Source of the DNA: Platerodrilus igneus
Taxonomy: Eukaryota; Arthropoda; Insecta; Coleoptera; Lycidae
Direction of reading: 5' to 3'
NCBI GenBank assembly: GCA_036346225.1
Contig: JARFIW010000593.1
Location: forward strand, 2,241,506-2,305,505
DNA: 64,000 nt
Below the pieces are notes generated by a model. The model worked only from the letters and a program-made list of their open reading frames with translations, made no database searches and was not told the DNA's origin. Of this stretch, positions 1 through 12,025 are shown in pieces (the first letter of the stretch is position 1; each line of letters begins with the position of its first letter). The position numbers and the translations under genes are program-made.

Positions 1-240
1 TTGAATGCAAATAATGACTAACATCAGCCCATTTGTATAAGGAGAATGCAGAAACCTAAGCCCTATGCCGCTATACTAATATTTTGCATGAATACAACCC
101 TTACGAAATACTTACCCACTTCCACGTTCTAGCTGATAAAGATGCACTGCTACTCCTGTAATTAAACAAAACCAATACTAGCACAGTTTGTGCGTTCTGT
201 TAACTATTACCATTAAATTTTATAGATATTAAGCACCAAA
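1..240. other. No feature seen
   Basis: AT-rich sequence with no recognisable coding or repeat signal. Confidence 0.5.
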
Positions 241-406
241 TCTAATCTCATTCCAAATAATAATCATAGACATGACCAAAATGAGTTTCTATTCTCTTAA
301 TTTACCAATTAACGAAAATATCTAATCTCATTCCAAATAATAATCATAGACATGACCAAAATGAGTTTCTATTCTCTTAATTTACCAATTAACGAAAATA
401 TCTAAT
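241..406. repeat. 80-bp perfect tandem duplication
   Basis: Two identical 80-bp units lie head to tail at 241-320 and 321-400, followed by the first six bases of a third unit. The unit starts TCTAATCTCATTCC and ends AACGAAAATA. The identity implies a recent local duplication, or possibly an assembly artefact. It has no coding content. Confidence 0.95.
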
Positions 407-1499
407 TACAATTTTTTTTTGGAAATTTCCAACTTCAACAGAACATAAAAAACACTTACTTGATTGAAATTCAGACGTTATCAAGATTTAAACGTCCCCT
501 TCAGAACAAACGACATGCCAGATGTTCAATAACTTACGGAAATATCTGCGATGCACTTAAACGGTTCCCTGAATTTTATATGAATCTTGAAGCCTTCTTA
601 TACAATTACGAATTAGATCATTATTTAACAAATCACCTACTATGAACCATAACCAAAAAGTTTATCGTAGGTTAATTTACTAACTCCGAATTAAGTTCTA
701 GAATTTCTCACATTTCCATATTTAAGTTAAAACCTGTAGATTCCTATCTCTAAGCACGTACTTGGTTGCATGTGTCTATGATGCTTAATAATCTTAACAC
801 AGTGTCTTAGATGCCTTTCTGCCGGTATCTCATCGCCAGGAATAATCTCTAACGCGATGTATTCATTTCTTTCACTTTTTTCTAACGCGGCACCAAGCAT
901 GATTGCTCAGGGCCATCGTTATTATCAGAACTCGACCTCCACAACCAACAGCTAACGGGAAAGTGCACGTATTTTCAATTTGACAACTGATTGTCAGTTC
1001 GACCGTTATAACATTCTATTTATAGAAGGAAAAAGATCTTACAACGACTCTTATAAGAGTTATTTTTAGTCACCGCGCAATTTGAAATGATGTTACCAGT
1101 TTTGAAGCTAGATTAACACAACAAGTAATAAATACAAGAGACACGCAGAATCGTAAAGTTAATTACTACTTAGAAATTTAGAGATATAAGGCTTGAACTA
1201 ACCTTCTATCAAAATAATAGCATAAATATCCATCAAAATGCTGATGGAAAATAAACTTGTTACAGAATAAATAAATAATTATATTTTACGGACAAACTTT
1301 AAGATTTGACGTACTAAGTGCGCATTTTGTCGTTAACATGTAAAATGTATCAGTCGTAAAAAATGCAATGTTTATACTTTCTTATAGAACAAGCGTGTTA
1401 AGTTAGAAATATTAACTGCGGAACAAATTTTAGTAAGCATTCAAAAAAAAGTAACAAGAGCACCAGCGACGCACAAACAGCAAAAAAACTATCGCAACA
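407..1499. other. AT-rich DNA, nothing recognised
   Basis: Only short open frames are present (for example 460-645 on +). None resembles a protein I know. No RNA gene or repeat was recognised. Confidence 0.4.
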
Positions 1500-1745
1500 T
1501 ACTTCCATGTGCCGAGATACCTATCATGTGCCCTTTGCATCCATGGAGGTGACTCAGCTAAACGTATGGATTCTTGCGCCCAGATGCAGCGTCACAAGGT
1601 AGCCAGATCTTTAGCGCTGAGACCATTACTGCAACAGCGGTCTACAGACAAGGACAGATAGCCCTACGCCGAAGAACAATTGGGTCAGCATAAAAAGAAA
1701 TTTGGCCTAACGTAGGAGGACCATTGGGCCTACGTCGAAAAACTA
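1500..1745. repeat. GC-richer segment with repeated CCTACG words
   Basis: This block is clearly richer in G and C than its surroundings. Near its right end it holds variants of one short motif: CCCTACGCCGAAG, TTTGGCCTAACGTAGG and TTGGGCCTACGTCG, partly in inverted orientation. That is consistent with the end of an old interspersed element. I could not assign a family. Confidence 0.3.
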
Positions 1746-4647
1746 AAAAGAGAATCTTACTAGTATTGATAAGCGCGGAAGAACCTACCGATGCACCCAG
1801 GATGTCCACTTCTCGTGGAAAAAAATGTGCATCGCTCTCGGAGTATTAAATACGCAGAGAGTACATGTTATAACGGCGAAAGGCAGGATCAAAGTGAAAG
1901 TGAAATTAGAAAACGAGATGATAAGCGATTCAAATATTTGAGTAACACATGTCAAAAGAACACTTCCAAAATCTTCGTAATGTGTAGATAGATAACAAAA
2001 ACCGCCAAATTCGAATACAATTTTAGAAAATTTACGATATTCAAACTTGCATTATTACTTATAAATAAAATGAACATATTCTTTAGAAAACAAAAATTGT
2101 AGATAACCAAGTATATTTGTTGCATTTATGCAACAATAAAAGATAAATTGAGGTACTTTGACTTAAACTAAAGGCGTTAATAACATTCTACAAAGTGTTC
2201 GAAAAGTACTTGTTTCAATGGTATTAGGATGAGCTTTACAGGAACAAATCAATATATTTAATTATAAAGCATGATCAGGGGCGTCTCCTTTAACCGGTAA
2301 CTACACAAAATATCGAAGCAAAAGCGTGGGAATATTTAAAAAGAATCCCAAAAGAACGAAAACATTCAGCAAGGCACAATGGAACAAAACAAGTTTTAAA
2401 AATAAAGATCGGAAGGCAAAATTCAGAGAAGTTAATTTAGAACGTAAAAATGTAGTTACACAACCGAATAGTGGAAAATTGGATGAAACAGCTTCAAGAT
2501 GTAATTTGGCTTCCTCGAAGAAGATTCTTATAACGCTGCGCGGGGTTCTGTGGAACTTTGCTTGCCGTTTTGGTAAAGGATGTTTTCCTCGTGCGCGAGA
2601 TTTTGAAAATTCGTTTAGATTCAATTTAGTACGTATGAACTGAAAGGATCAATGGTTTGTGTTCATGTATCAGAAAAATATTAAGGTGAGAATGATTGTT
2701 TTGTTGGACTAATTAGAGACGGAATTAGCTTACATGTATGTTAAAAACTTTTCATTAGTAAAATTTAGTGTAAGTTAAGGCATATATATTTAGTATTTTG
2801 GAATAGACACTAAAATGATAGAATGTAAAACCTGCTATTTAATTGTTTTCTAGGTTTGTTATTAACGAGATTTCCAAAAATTGGGATTTATAAATGTCAT
2901 GTAATTTATTATGAGAAACGGGAAAATTTCGAATGGTAGTATTATTGATGGATTAGATTCAAGATTTTTTATGATTTCTTTTAGCAAGACGTTGTAAGGT
3001 ATTTAATTTTCAACGAAATTAATGGGTCTGAATTTTACATTCTTTAAATTTTTGCTTTTTAAATAGTATTTAAATGTAAATGTCTTATAGCATTTATTTG
3101 CTATTGGCCATTATGAATCTAAAGATTATTTCGTTTGTCTCATTAGAAAATTATTCTGTATTATTTTGAAGTCTAGTCTATTAAAGTTTCTGTTAGTTGA
3201 AATTGAATGCCCCGTGTAGATACATGCACTAGTCAAAGAAGCGACGTTATAACGTACACCAATATTTGTAGCCATTTCTGTTGAAAACGTGTTGGGGTGA
3301 TCAGGTAAAGATGTTTGGTAAAATCACAGCATGAATATATAAAGGTGCTAACAGACATGTGAAGATTTCTGTTTTCGTTAGTGGTTAGTAAAAATATAAT
3401 TTCATTCATTATAGATAAGCTTCTTTTCAGCGCAAACAAAAATGATTCTTATTTGAAGAAAAACCTGAATTATTATTTGGCGGAAAGTATGATTATTTTA
3501 GTTATGAAGTAAAAGTTAAGTTAGTCGTAGAGATTTAAATTTAACGTAGTTAATCGTAAAGTTGAAAATTGGTTAAGTTCAATATGCAAAGATAAAACAA
3601 GTCCTACAACGCTTGACGCAGTTATAAAATGTTGTGGTGTATTTTATTTGAACATATCATTCATTAAGAGTTGGATGTTGTTTGATGTTGACCTTGAATA
3701 AATAGTGGAAGATGTACTGAATTGTCTTCGAAGTCGTACTGTCGGGTATATAAACTTTTATGGGTTATGATATGGACTTTCAAGGTTTGTCTTTTAACTA
3801 AAGTCTAATGTGCCTGTGTTAAAACCTTTAATCGTTAGAGATGATGAAAAATTCATAGTTTAAGAATAAAGAATGAATTGTTTAATGATCGCTACTCTTG
3901 CAATTTTACTTCAAAGTTAAAAGTTTGGACTTGCTTTCAATAGAAATTTTGTACCTTGAGATAATGCAAACACATAATTTATTTTGAATTGTTATAAGTG
4001 AAAAATACTTACGTTGTTTGTTCAGAAACACACTTGCATTTTAAGTTATAATTTTCCCGTATGTTACTTTTTTGTACTATAAATTGTTTATTATAAATCT
4101 TTATATCAATAATTCTATATGAAGTATTTGTTTCTAGGTTAACATGTTTCTGAGATAGTGAACATATTTGAACAAATACCAGTACCGATATTTGGCTTTT
4201 TATTCAAAACAATATGATTATAATTTTGAAACTGCTTTAAGTCCGATTTAGAAGATATTTGTGGTAAATTGTTGTTAATTTATTTATAGATTTTCTGTTG
4301 AATGTTCAGAAGTTTTCTGCGCCTCTCGTAGGTCAAATAAATTATATTCAGGCTTAAAGATGCGGTGTTGTCCTGTTTTCGTCTGAAATTTTGAAATATC
4401 ATATTCAACTTATACCCAAACTCATGCTCTCCCATGAACTAAACCTCAAGTTAGTCATTGGTGCAGTAGAAAACATTTCACTTGCGCCCAATTTTGTGTC
4501 ACTGGAGCTACTTACGTGAATATTCACTTATATTTCACTGGTGTCCAACATTACAGCCCACCGAGTCTATGTATATTAACATAATGTAAAAAATATACTT
4601 AGCAACTTGGCCAGGGTGCGGTTAAGAAATTCAGGTTTTTTAAGGAG

Positions 4648-4650
<3 letters not shown>
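1746..4650. other. AT-rich DNA, nothing recognised
   Basis: At about 2301-2643 both strands happen to be open for roughly 105 codons in overlapping frames, and the + frame would need a GTG start. Neither translation is recognisable. The rest shows no support for genes or repeats. Confidence 0.35.

Positions 4651-4686
<36 letters not shown>
4651..4686. repeat. (AT)18 microsatellite
   Basis: Uninterrupted AT dinucleotides, one of about twenty such tracts in the window. Confidence 0.95.
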
Positions 4687-4690
<4 letters not shown>

Positions 4691-5347
4691 AATGAAATTA
4701 TTTGATATTAATAAAGCTTGTGTAGGTTGAATTATATTTGAATTTATTTAGGAACTGGGCGAACATACAGTTGTAAAAGATATTCAGCTACCCCAGTGAT
4801 GGAATCGTATGTGGAAGGCATTTTGTTTTTCAATTTTATTTAATTTGACCAAAATTTTAATAAGTGTTCCATGATATTTGAAAGAACGGTAACGTATAAT
4901 AAGAAAAATTTATGGAACCGAAGCAAGGGAGGCTTATACGGAATGACCGTCTCCCATGAAATAATATCGAAACGAATTGCTGTGACAGACGGTTTGGTGT
5001 CCCTCAATTATGACAAGAGAAAAGCAGTTCAGGCTAAGTGATAGTGTAACGTACTTGTTTTCATTCCAGTCATTTTATTATTATTTCTATTTCGAATGTT
5101 TGTATTTCCTTTTATAATTTCATTCATAGGAATCCACTTTCGTACTACTGCAATTAGCGAACGCAACCTTGTATTGTTACGGGGTCCCCGCCCCTTCAGG
5201 GCAAATTAAAATTTATCAACGTAACGCTCATTTTACACGTAAGAGTTTATTTTGTTTTAAAACTGTTCTCTTCAAAATAAATTTAGCTTTTTGTACTGTT
5301 AGCCCGGATATATTTATGGCAGTGTATGACAACATATCAGCTGTTGG
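4687..5347. other. Nothing recognised
   Basis: AT-rich DNA with no recognisable gene or repeat up to the SINE-A duplication site. Confidence 0.35.
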
Positions 5348-5677
5348 TCTATATGATGTCCCAACATTTGGCTTTTTCCATTGCTCCACCCAAAGATACA
5401 ACACTGGCCAGAGAGCGGGTTTTTTTACCTAAAAATTTTGAATTTTGCTGAACTCTTGTTATTCCAAATAAGATAGGGATCTTCAGCGTGTGTATCATTC
5501 ACACACGGAACTTACATTTTACTTCTCATCCGATCTAAGGCGTATTTTTGTAAAAAAAAAGCTTGCCTCACATTTTTCATGCAGTCCATGCCACGAATCG
5601 AACCCGGGTCCTTGGGACCAGCAGACATACACGAACCTGTCTGATCCACAGAGCTGTCTCTATACGACGTCACAACA
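5348..5677 (-). mobile_element. SINE-A copy, tRNA-headed, minus strand
   Basis: This copy aligns along its length with the 312-bp unit tandemly repeated at 43-45 kb. Read on the minus strand it starts with a degraded tRNA-like head holding a B-box-like word (rc of GAATCGAACCC). The body follows, with the conserved words ACGTTAAAGATC (degenerate here) and a T-rich run, and it ends near the word rc of CCATTGCTCCACCC. Imperfect 19-bp direct repeats at 5348-5366 and 5659-5677 (4 mismatches by eye) look like target site duplications, which supports a true retroposed insertion. Confidence 0.7.
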
Positions 5678-5828
5678 CTGTTTCGTAAAATAGACTATAA
5701 CACATTGTACAACCCAATAAAAGGAAAACGAAAAACGACGGCTGTTATCGACCTGGACCTCGCAATACCCTTGAAGGAGACTAATTCTAGCAAGAACAAT
5801 GAAGAGACAGTCTTATACAAAGCTATCC

Positions 5829-6056
5829 GGTGCAACCAAGGGAGCAACTTTTTTACTTAGAAATTCAGAATATACCCGAAGCCTTGCCATTAATAACGTG
5901 CGTGACAATTGTAACATACGGAGTCTATATTTAACCTCCTATCCGACGAGGGGACATTTTTCTCAGAAATGCTCGTCTAACATTTTTCAAGCGCTACATG
6001 TGGAGAATAGAACTCAGGGCTTTGGGATGCGAACTGCTACAAGTAAACAACTCGAG
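5829..6056 (-). mobile_element. Degraded SINE-A copy, minus strand
   Basis: The same internal words as other SINE-A copies appear in the same order: CGTGCGTGACAA, CCTCCTATCCGACGAGG, ATGCTCGTCTAACATTTTTC and a corrupted tRNA-like head. No target duplication is visible. It lies about 150 bp from the preceding copy and is clearly more diverged. Confidence 0.55.
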
Positions 6057-8059
6057 TCGTCTTTACGACCTCTTCAGCACAGTTTTCAACCGGAAATCAT
6101 CTAGCATGTGCGAATTTGTCGCAAACGTTAATTCAATAGCAATCACGTCAGTAAAAAAGATGGCATCCCCCACTTGGTAGCTATACGAGATACGACACAT
6201 GATACAGAATTGTAACCAAAGATATTTATATCTTGGGTCCATTGTCAAACATAATCATTATTAAATTATTACAACGCAGAGCAGTATCTCCCAAATAAAT
6301 CTACACAAGGACAATAGAAACGGTAATTTTTGCTCCAATGTTTTAGTTCAGTACACCGAACTGTACTAAATATTTAGTGTGTCGATGTTAATCTTAAAAT
6401 AAAAGTGCAACGCAAATATGAATAAAATACTACACAAAATGCAGTTTTTGGCAACTCTTACAACTTGACCGTTCCAAACAGTCATGTAAACAATAAAATA
6501 ATACGTGAAGTAAATAGCTTTATTGGGCAAAGGATAATTAAAATTCAAATCGTATTTCAAGAAAATACTATTGCCATGTGCATGAAAAACAAATATGTGG
6601 GATTATTGTGAAATACCATTATTGAGTTGACAAAAGTGATAAAGAGTAAAAGTGCTACTTAAATTACGTAAGTCTTTCATCTCTAGTACAAGTATCTGGT
6701 TTCCTAACAAGGTAGCATAATAATTACAAACCTTATGTTAAATGGATCTATAAGTGAATGTGCAAACAACATGCAAATTGAACAAAAAAATACTTGCTAT
6801 TTATTTTTATAAGATTATACCCTTTATGGGCACATCATAAATTTCTTCTTATTTTACTTCTACATCTATGAACAAAATCTTCGCTGGAAGTGTTAGGGGC
6901 ATGGAATATCTTAATTTGATTCTTAATAGGTTTTAAGTATATATCTCAAGTGGAAGTTTTAGAAAGCTAAAACTTAGTACATGAATATAAATTCTTAAAT
7001 AAAATGTTAAATAACAGGACACAAGAGAAATAGGTGAAAAATCAGTTTTGTATAAGAATTTTATTTCGGAAATTAAGCTTTGAGTGTCTGATGAGCATTA
7101 TCCAAAATGAATAATAACCGTGACGAACCTGTGCCTAATATGTATAGTCCTACCATTTATGTAGTGTGAAAATACAAATGTGTAATGAATACCTTACCCA
7201 AATTATACCTTTAGGGTTTTATTAAATGGTGGCTAATGTAAGTCAAACTACACACGCACATAACATAAATCAATCTACACTAAATTCCAGTTCAAACGTT
7301 GATAATTAGGTACTTATGGGTGACATCTAACTAAAGTGGCAAATAACATTCCCAACAAGTGCATATTTCGAAGTTAGTTCTGCAGAATAATTGAAATAAA
7401 TAACAGATAACTAATAAGTGTAAATTGAATATGACAGCTGGCCGTTTACAAGTGGTGTTAAATTTAGAACTATAAGTGAAAGGGGAGTTTAGACTGGAAT
7501 AATTAAAGGAAACGTGCACCAGGCACAATCCCCTTATTAGGAAACAGTCATGCATAACAAATTAATAGAATAGCTATTAGTAGAACACAATACAGCTATT
7601 GTCGCCATAATAATAATATTTTTTAGAAGATGATAATAATATGGCATTATTTTAATCAGAACACGTATAATTAGATAATGTTCTAATGAGCCGAAATAAA
7701 GAGACACAAAAATCGGCGCTTCAAACCCGGCCCTAAAATTATATTTGTGATTTATCTGAGACAAACTTAAACGCTTTTGATACAGCGAAAGTCGATAGCT
7801 TTGAGGGTCAGAAAATTTTCCAATGACCACTTGATAATTAAAATATATTTGTTTTTAAAAAGTTTCCCCACGAATCTACTTTTCTCGGTTAGTTATTCAA
7901 CGAGGAAACCTTCGTAAAAAAAAGAACGGAATATCAAAATATTCTGTAAGAAATTTAACAAAAATAATTGAAAAATAATGACATAAACGATAAACCAAGC
8001 AAATAACTGTCGAAAGCTTCTAGGAGTCGGTTAAATAAATTTATTGAAACAAAAATTCT
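6057..8059. other. AT-rich DNA, nothing recognised
   Basis: Only short, uninformative open frames occur here (up to 97 codons on the minus strand near 7.5-7.8 kb). No known domain, RNA or repeat was recognised. Confidence 0.35.
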
Positions 8060-8690
8060 TTTGTAATAACAACAGTTCTTTATTATCAACTGATTACATA
8101 AGCCTTTTCAACTACTCGTAGCTACAGTGAAATTCTAAAGCATTCACGAAAATATATTTCCAGCTAATCGCTAAAAGCACAACTACTAACTTCTTAAAGC
8201 TACAATAGCTTCTTAATGAATATCGAAGCACCATAATTAATTATGAAAGCACTAAGTGCTGATTTATATCCATCACTACAAAACTTATATCACATGGAAC
8301 TATTTATTTGAACGCTGTTACACTAATTTTTCATATTACGACTTTATAGATCAATACTAATAAAAACTAGTATTATAATCAACGATTGAATAAGAATTAC
8401 ACTAATAATTCTCGGCTACTCTAAGAACGTATTAGAATTATGCAAATAACATCTAGAAGGTTCCTATTGTAAGCTTAATAAAGCTCTTAAATGCAACCTG
8501 CTTTAAACTGTCAACCAAGTTTATCTGAAGATGTCACGCCACACGGTGGCTTTCACTGATCCTTTGTGTGCATATGTCTCGTTTATGGTCAGTTGTATTA
8601 TTCTGGTCAAGGGTAGAATAATTGACGTCTTGTTAGCAATCTGTACGTCTAGAGGCAGTATTGTATTAAATTCTAATAAAAACCATTTAT
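8060..8690 (-). repeat. LTR-like remnant related to the gypsy LTR at 13-14 kb
   Basis: Several words occur in the same order and spacing style as in the minus-strand gypsy LTR at 13306-14089. Near the left edge is TTGTAATAACAACAGTTC (compare TGCAATAACGCAGTTC). Near the right edge is CCACACGGTGG followed by CCTTTGTGTGCATA (compare CCACACAGG and CCCCTTTGTGCATA). No coding region is attached, so a diverged solo LTR is the simplest reading. Boundaries are approximate. Confidence 0.35.
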
Positions 8691-9499
8691 AACATTAAAC
8701 GAAAAAGTTTAAGATTTGTATAATATAAGTACGCCTACTATATTTTTTAGGTATAAGTTTTTGCCTGAAACGTATAATAAAACAACTAGTTTACACTATT
8801 CCAATAATTAAACAAGCTTGTTATAGTAATTACAATATGGAAGAAATAAAAAAATATGCAGTATCTCATGCATGTATCTGTTTAGCAAGAACTGGGGTTT
8901 CATTATATCATAGATCCTGGTAACTAATAAGCTTGTAATTAAAAATTCGTAAAACATTAAATTCCTTAATTTTGAAACGGCGCGACGGATTAAATTTTGG
9001 ATTAAAAATATTACCAGTTTTCTTTTTTCAAAGTTTACAAAGGAAAAATTTTTCTTTATAACAGAACTGTAAAGGTTTTTCAGTTTCTTAACCATCCAAG
9101 TTGCGCAAATAGGGAAGTGGGAAACCTCTACAAAAGGATATATAAACATTGTTTTCTGTTCAACCCAAAACATACATACAAAAGCATAGAACTTTCAACA
9201 AGGGAAAAATTAACAATTAATCAGTTTATAATTATGAATTAAATAGATACCTTTTACCTAAACCTGTTAAATAATAAAAGGAAATGTTTTAATTTAACTA
9301 AATTTAATATAAATTACAAAATATTTTCATAAACTCCACCAAGAAAATGTTTTCAAGTTGTTATAAATGAGTGTTGGTTAAATTTGGGTGTATGTGCAGG
9401 ATTGTTAAGATTTAAAAAATCTATAACATTCGACGTTAGCAATAAAGCGAAAAGAAATAAACAGGACATCTGATTGGCTTACCACATGAACTATTGTGA
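8691..9499. other. AT-rich DNA before the PLE
   Basis: There is a minus-strand open frame of 121 codons (8808-9173) without recognisable similarity. The PLE 5' boundary must lie near 9.48-9.51 kb but I see no clear border. Confidence 0.35.
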
Positions 9500-9511
9500 C
9501 AATACTGTATC

Positions 9512-11037
9512 ATGACTCAAAATGAACGGTTGAACTCTATACAAATAGAACACGTATTTGTAAACCAAAACGAACTAAATATCCTGTCCAAAGAACTAAA
9601 CTTCTCAATTGCACTTATCAAATCCTCTAATATTCCCAAAACTATCCAAAAACGCAAAATACCTCGCAAATCTAAACCACCTCGCTTGTACGGTCTTCCT
9701 AAAGTCCATAAACCTGATGTCCCTCTGCGTCCGATAGTTAGCACAATTGACTTGCCAATCTACCATCTGGAAAAATACCTGGCAAATTTCTTAAAACCTT
9801 ATTCCGGTAACACCCCTACTAATGTTTTAAACTCCACTCATTTCATAGAACTAATTGCAAATATGGAGCTAGACCCTAATGATATACTAGTCAGTTTTGA
9901 CGTAACATCCCTATTTACAAACGTACCGGTCATAGACACTTTCTCCATTATTAAACAACTCATACCTCAAGAAAACGAATTTGAGTACCTGGCCACGTTC
10001 ATTGAAAAATGCTTAACTTTTACCTAGACGGACAATTTTACAAACAAACTTCGGGCACACCAATGGGCTCACCTCTATCACCTATTGTGGCCACTATATT
10101 CATGGAGTCTTTGGAATCCATGGCTCTAGAATCCACAGACCTTAAACCAAAAACTTGGCTCCGTTATGTAGATGACACCTTTGTAATTTGGCCCCATGGA
10201 CATCAAACGCTCAATAATTTTCTAGACCACATAAACAATCAACATAAAGATATTAAGTTCACTATAGAAATTGAAAAGAACGGAACTCTGCCATTCCTTG
10301 ACGTTCTAGTGGAGCGCCAACCTAACGGACGACTAGGTCATTCCGTATATCGAAAACCCACACACACAGATAAATACCTACATGCGTCGTCACATCATCA
10401 TCCCTCACAAAAATCATCTCTAGTCCACCGTGCAATTAAGATTTCACAACCAGAACACTTATCTAATGAACTGACCCATCTTAAAACCAGTCTTATAAAA
10501 AACGGCTATCGTAACTCAGATATCGGCAGAGTAATAACCCGGCATCTGCATCCTACACGAACCCCCAAACCACGCTGTAATCCCGATACATGTTCTTTAG
10601 CAATCCTTCCATATATACACAGAGTAACAGACCGAATTGGCAAAATTCTACGTAAACACAACATTAAAACAATCTATAAACCCACCAATAAAATTTCACA
10701 AATATTACCAACCCCAAAAAATTCCGAAAATAGTCTTAAAGCCCCAGGCGTATATAGTATACCTTGCCGTTGCGGTTTAGTATACATAGGAGAAACAGGA
10801 CGGTCAGTACAGACTAGACTAAACGAGCATAAGCGATGCTTAAGAACAAGCCAGTACAATCGCTCAGCGGTGGCCGAACACCAACATAAAACAGGCCATA
10901 CCATTAACTTTGACAAAACGAAACTAATTGCCAGAATTCCATTTTTCTACAATAGAAAAATTAGAGAATCCATAGAAATCAATAAAAATCCTAATAGCCT
11001 AAACAAAGACGATGGCTACTACTTTTCCCCCATTTAG
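9512..11037 (+). pseudogene. PLE reverse transcriptase / GIY-YIG endonuclease, frameshifted
   Basis: Two open segments in different + frames (9512-10027 and 10009-11037) together cover one PLE polyprotein. The first holds PPRLYGLPKVHKP and RPIVS (early RT motifs) and VSFDVTSLFTNVP (motif A with its catalytic Asp). The second holds SGTPMGSPLSP (motif B), LRYVDDTF (YVDD at residues 53-56 of that segment) and the downstream palm/thumb region. Its C-terminal GIY-YIG domain has GVY at about 247-249, YIG at 259-261, Arg 270 and an EH pair at 273-274. A CRC pair just before YIG resembles the Cys pair found in some PLE endonucleases. The frames break between motifs A and B, near 10015-10027, through a one-base offset. 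There is no in-frame continuation, so the copy is inactive as read. Otherwise the protein is well preserved, so the insertion is fairly young. Confidence 0.9.
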
Positions 11038-11136
11038 AAAACAAGCCTATGTTCACAACAGCGGAACCGCGACGTTCACTGATCCGCTACGACACTCCTC
11101 TCTATTCATGATCGCTCATGCATTAAGTTCTCGCTC

Positions 11137-11144
11137 TATATAAG
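11137..11144 (+). promoter_or_regulatory. TATA-like box in PLE 3' tail
   Basis: TATATAAG lies about 100 bp after the PLE stop codon and about 155 bp before the hammerhead-like hairpin. PLE terminal repeats normally carry the promoter, so this position is expected if the tail is a pLTR copy. Function is inferred. Confidence 0.4.
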
Positions 11145-11291
11145 CTACCACTTTCGCTACTTTCACCAGTTACTTCGCCACAAAACACCTTTTTGCTAGT
11201 CTGCTAGTTCAGAAGTACTCTTCTCTTTACACTTTAACTTGTCTACTTAATATTATCTTTTTATTATTTTTGATTTTATTACTTATTCATT

Positions 11292-11340
11292 TTCTTGTCC
11301 TGATGAAGCCCCTTACAAAAGTGGGCTAAACGTCGACCTT
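11292..11340 (+). other. Hammerhead-like hairpin in PLE tail, degenerate
   Basis: CTGATGA at 11300-11306 matches the first hammerhead core strand. It is followed by a GC helix (GCCC 11308-11311 with GGGC 11323-11326) and then TAAACGTC (11327-11334). A canonical core would have GAAA where TAAA stands. One extra base (A11307) separates the core from the helix, or pairs with T11327. Stem I is weak. It is best read as a decayed or divergent PLE hammerhead. Confidence 0.5.
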
Positions 11341-11440
11341 AATTTATAAAATGACACGGTCCCAACCCGGAACCATAAATATTTATAATGACTCCGGCCG
11401 TAAAGCCTCCGACAATATTGCAGGTCACAATAGATTATAG

Positions 11441-11817
11441 GAAATTTATTGTTAGAATTAAGATTACTAAGAAGTAATACTTTGTATTGAATAAAGAAAT
11501 AGCAGACATGAGATCTGCAGTTCCCACAAGCAATGTGAGAGGCAGGGATAGCATAAATACCCTCAGGAGCCGAAGATGGCCAGTCAGTCTCAAGCTTCAC
11601 AACTTTAACATTGTTGGTTGTTCAGCTACTCACCCTAATTTTAGTTAATTTAAAGTGAAAGTCAACTTAGAATATTTTTGATCCCAATACGTTACTGCAT
11701 ATAATGTACCTGTAATTAAAATTAATATTGTAATTTCTGTTTCAAATAAATTGATAGAAGAGTTTTTTGGAAGAAGCCTTTTTAAAAAGTCGCTACAAAG
11801 GACCCAAAACCTATCTC
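11441..11817. other. Nothing recognised
   Basis: Sequence between the PLE tail and the first SINE-A fragment. A short segment near 11.51-11.60 kb is slightly GC-richer, but no feature could be assigned. Confidence 0.35.
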
Positions 11818-12025
11818 ACCCCACGCCCCAAATTTGGCGTCCCCGGCAGTCGCCCGGCTTGCCCGCACCTTTATCCGGCGCTGCACACACACACACGCGC
11901 GCGCACGACGAATTATTGTGAAAAATGCTCGCCTAACATTTTTCAAGCGGACTGTGTCAGGAATCGAGCCCGGAACTTTGGGCTTAGTAGTCACACGCAA
12001 ACAAACTAGCCACGGAGCTGCCAAA
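11818..12025 (-). mobile_element. SINE-A head fragment at the left edge of the big inverted repeat
   Basis: Read on the minus strand from about 12025, this has the SINE-A tRNA-like head (A-box-like word near CTCCGTGGCTAG, B-box-like GGGCTCGATTCC) and the first part of the body. It then breaks into a (CA/CG)n tract at 11884-11908 and an unrelated GC-rich stretch (11818-11884). The 3' half of the SINE is missing here. The right arm instead keeps a SINE-A 3' half at 19788-19990. Confidence 0.6.

Larger units (their letters stand above)
9500..11440 (+). mobile_element. Penelope-like retroelement, 5'-truncated
   Basis: The element contains a reverse transcriptase plus GIY-YIG coding region (9512-11037). 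A 3' non-coding tail follows, with a TATA-like box at 11137 and a hammerhead-like hairpin at 11292-11340. PLEs characteristically pair this RT type with a GIY-YIG endonuclease and carry hammerhead motifs in their terminal (pLTR) sequences. The usual N-terminal block upstream of the first RT motif appears to be missing, so the copy is 5'-truncated. The right boundary is uncertain: tail-like sequence continues to about 11.44 kb. No target duplication was identified. Confidence 0.8.

Noticed and set aside
2301..2643. Overlapping open frames of about 105 codons on opposite strands
   Set aside because: The translations are unrecognisable, the + frame needs a GTG start, and no supporting context exists.
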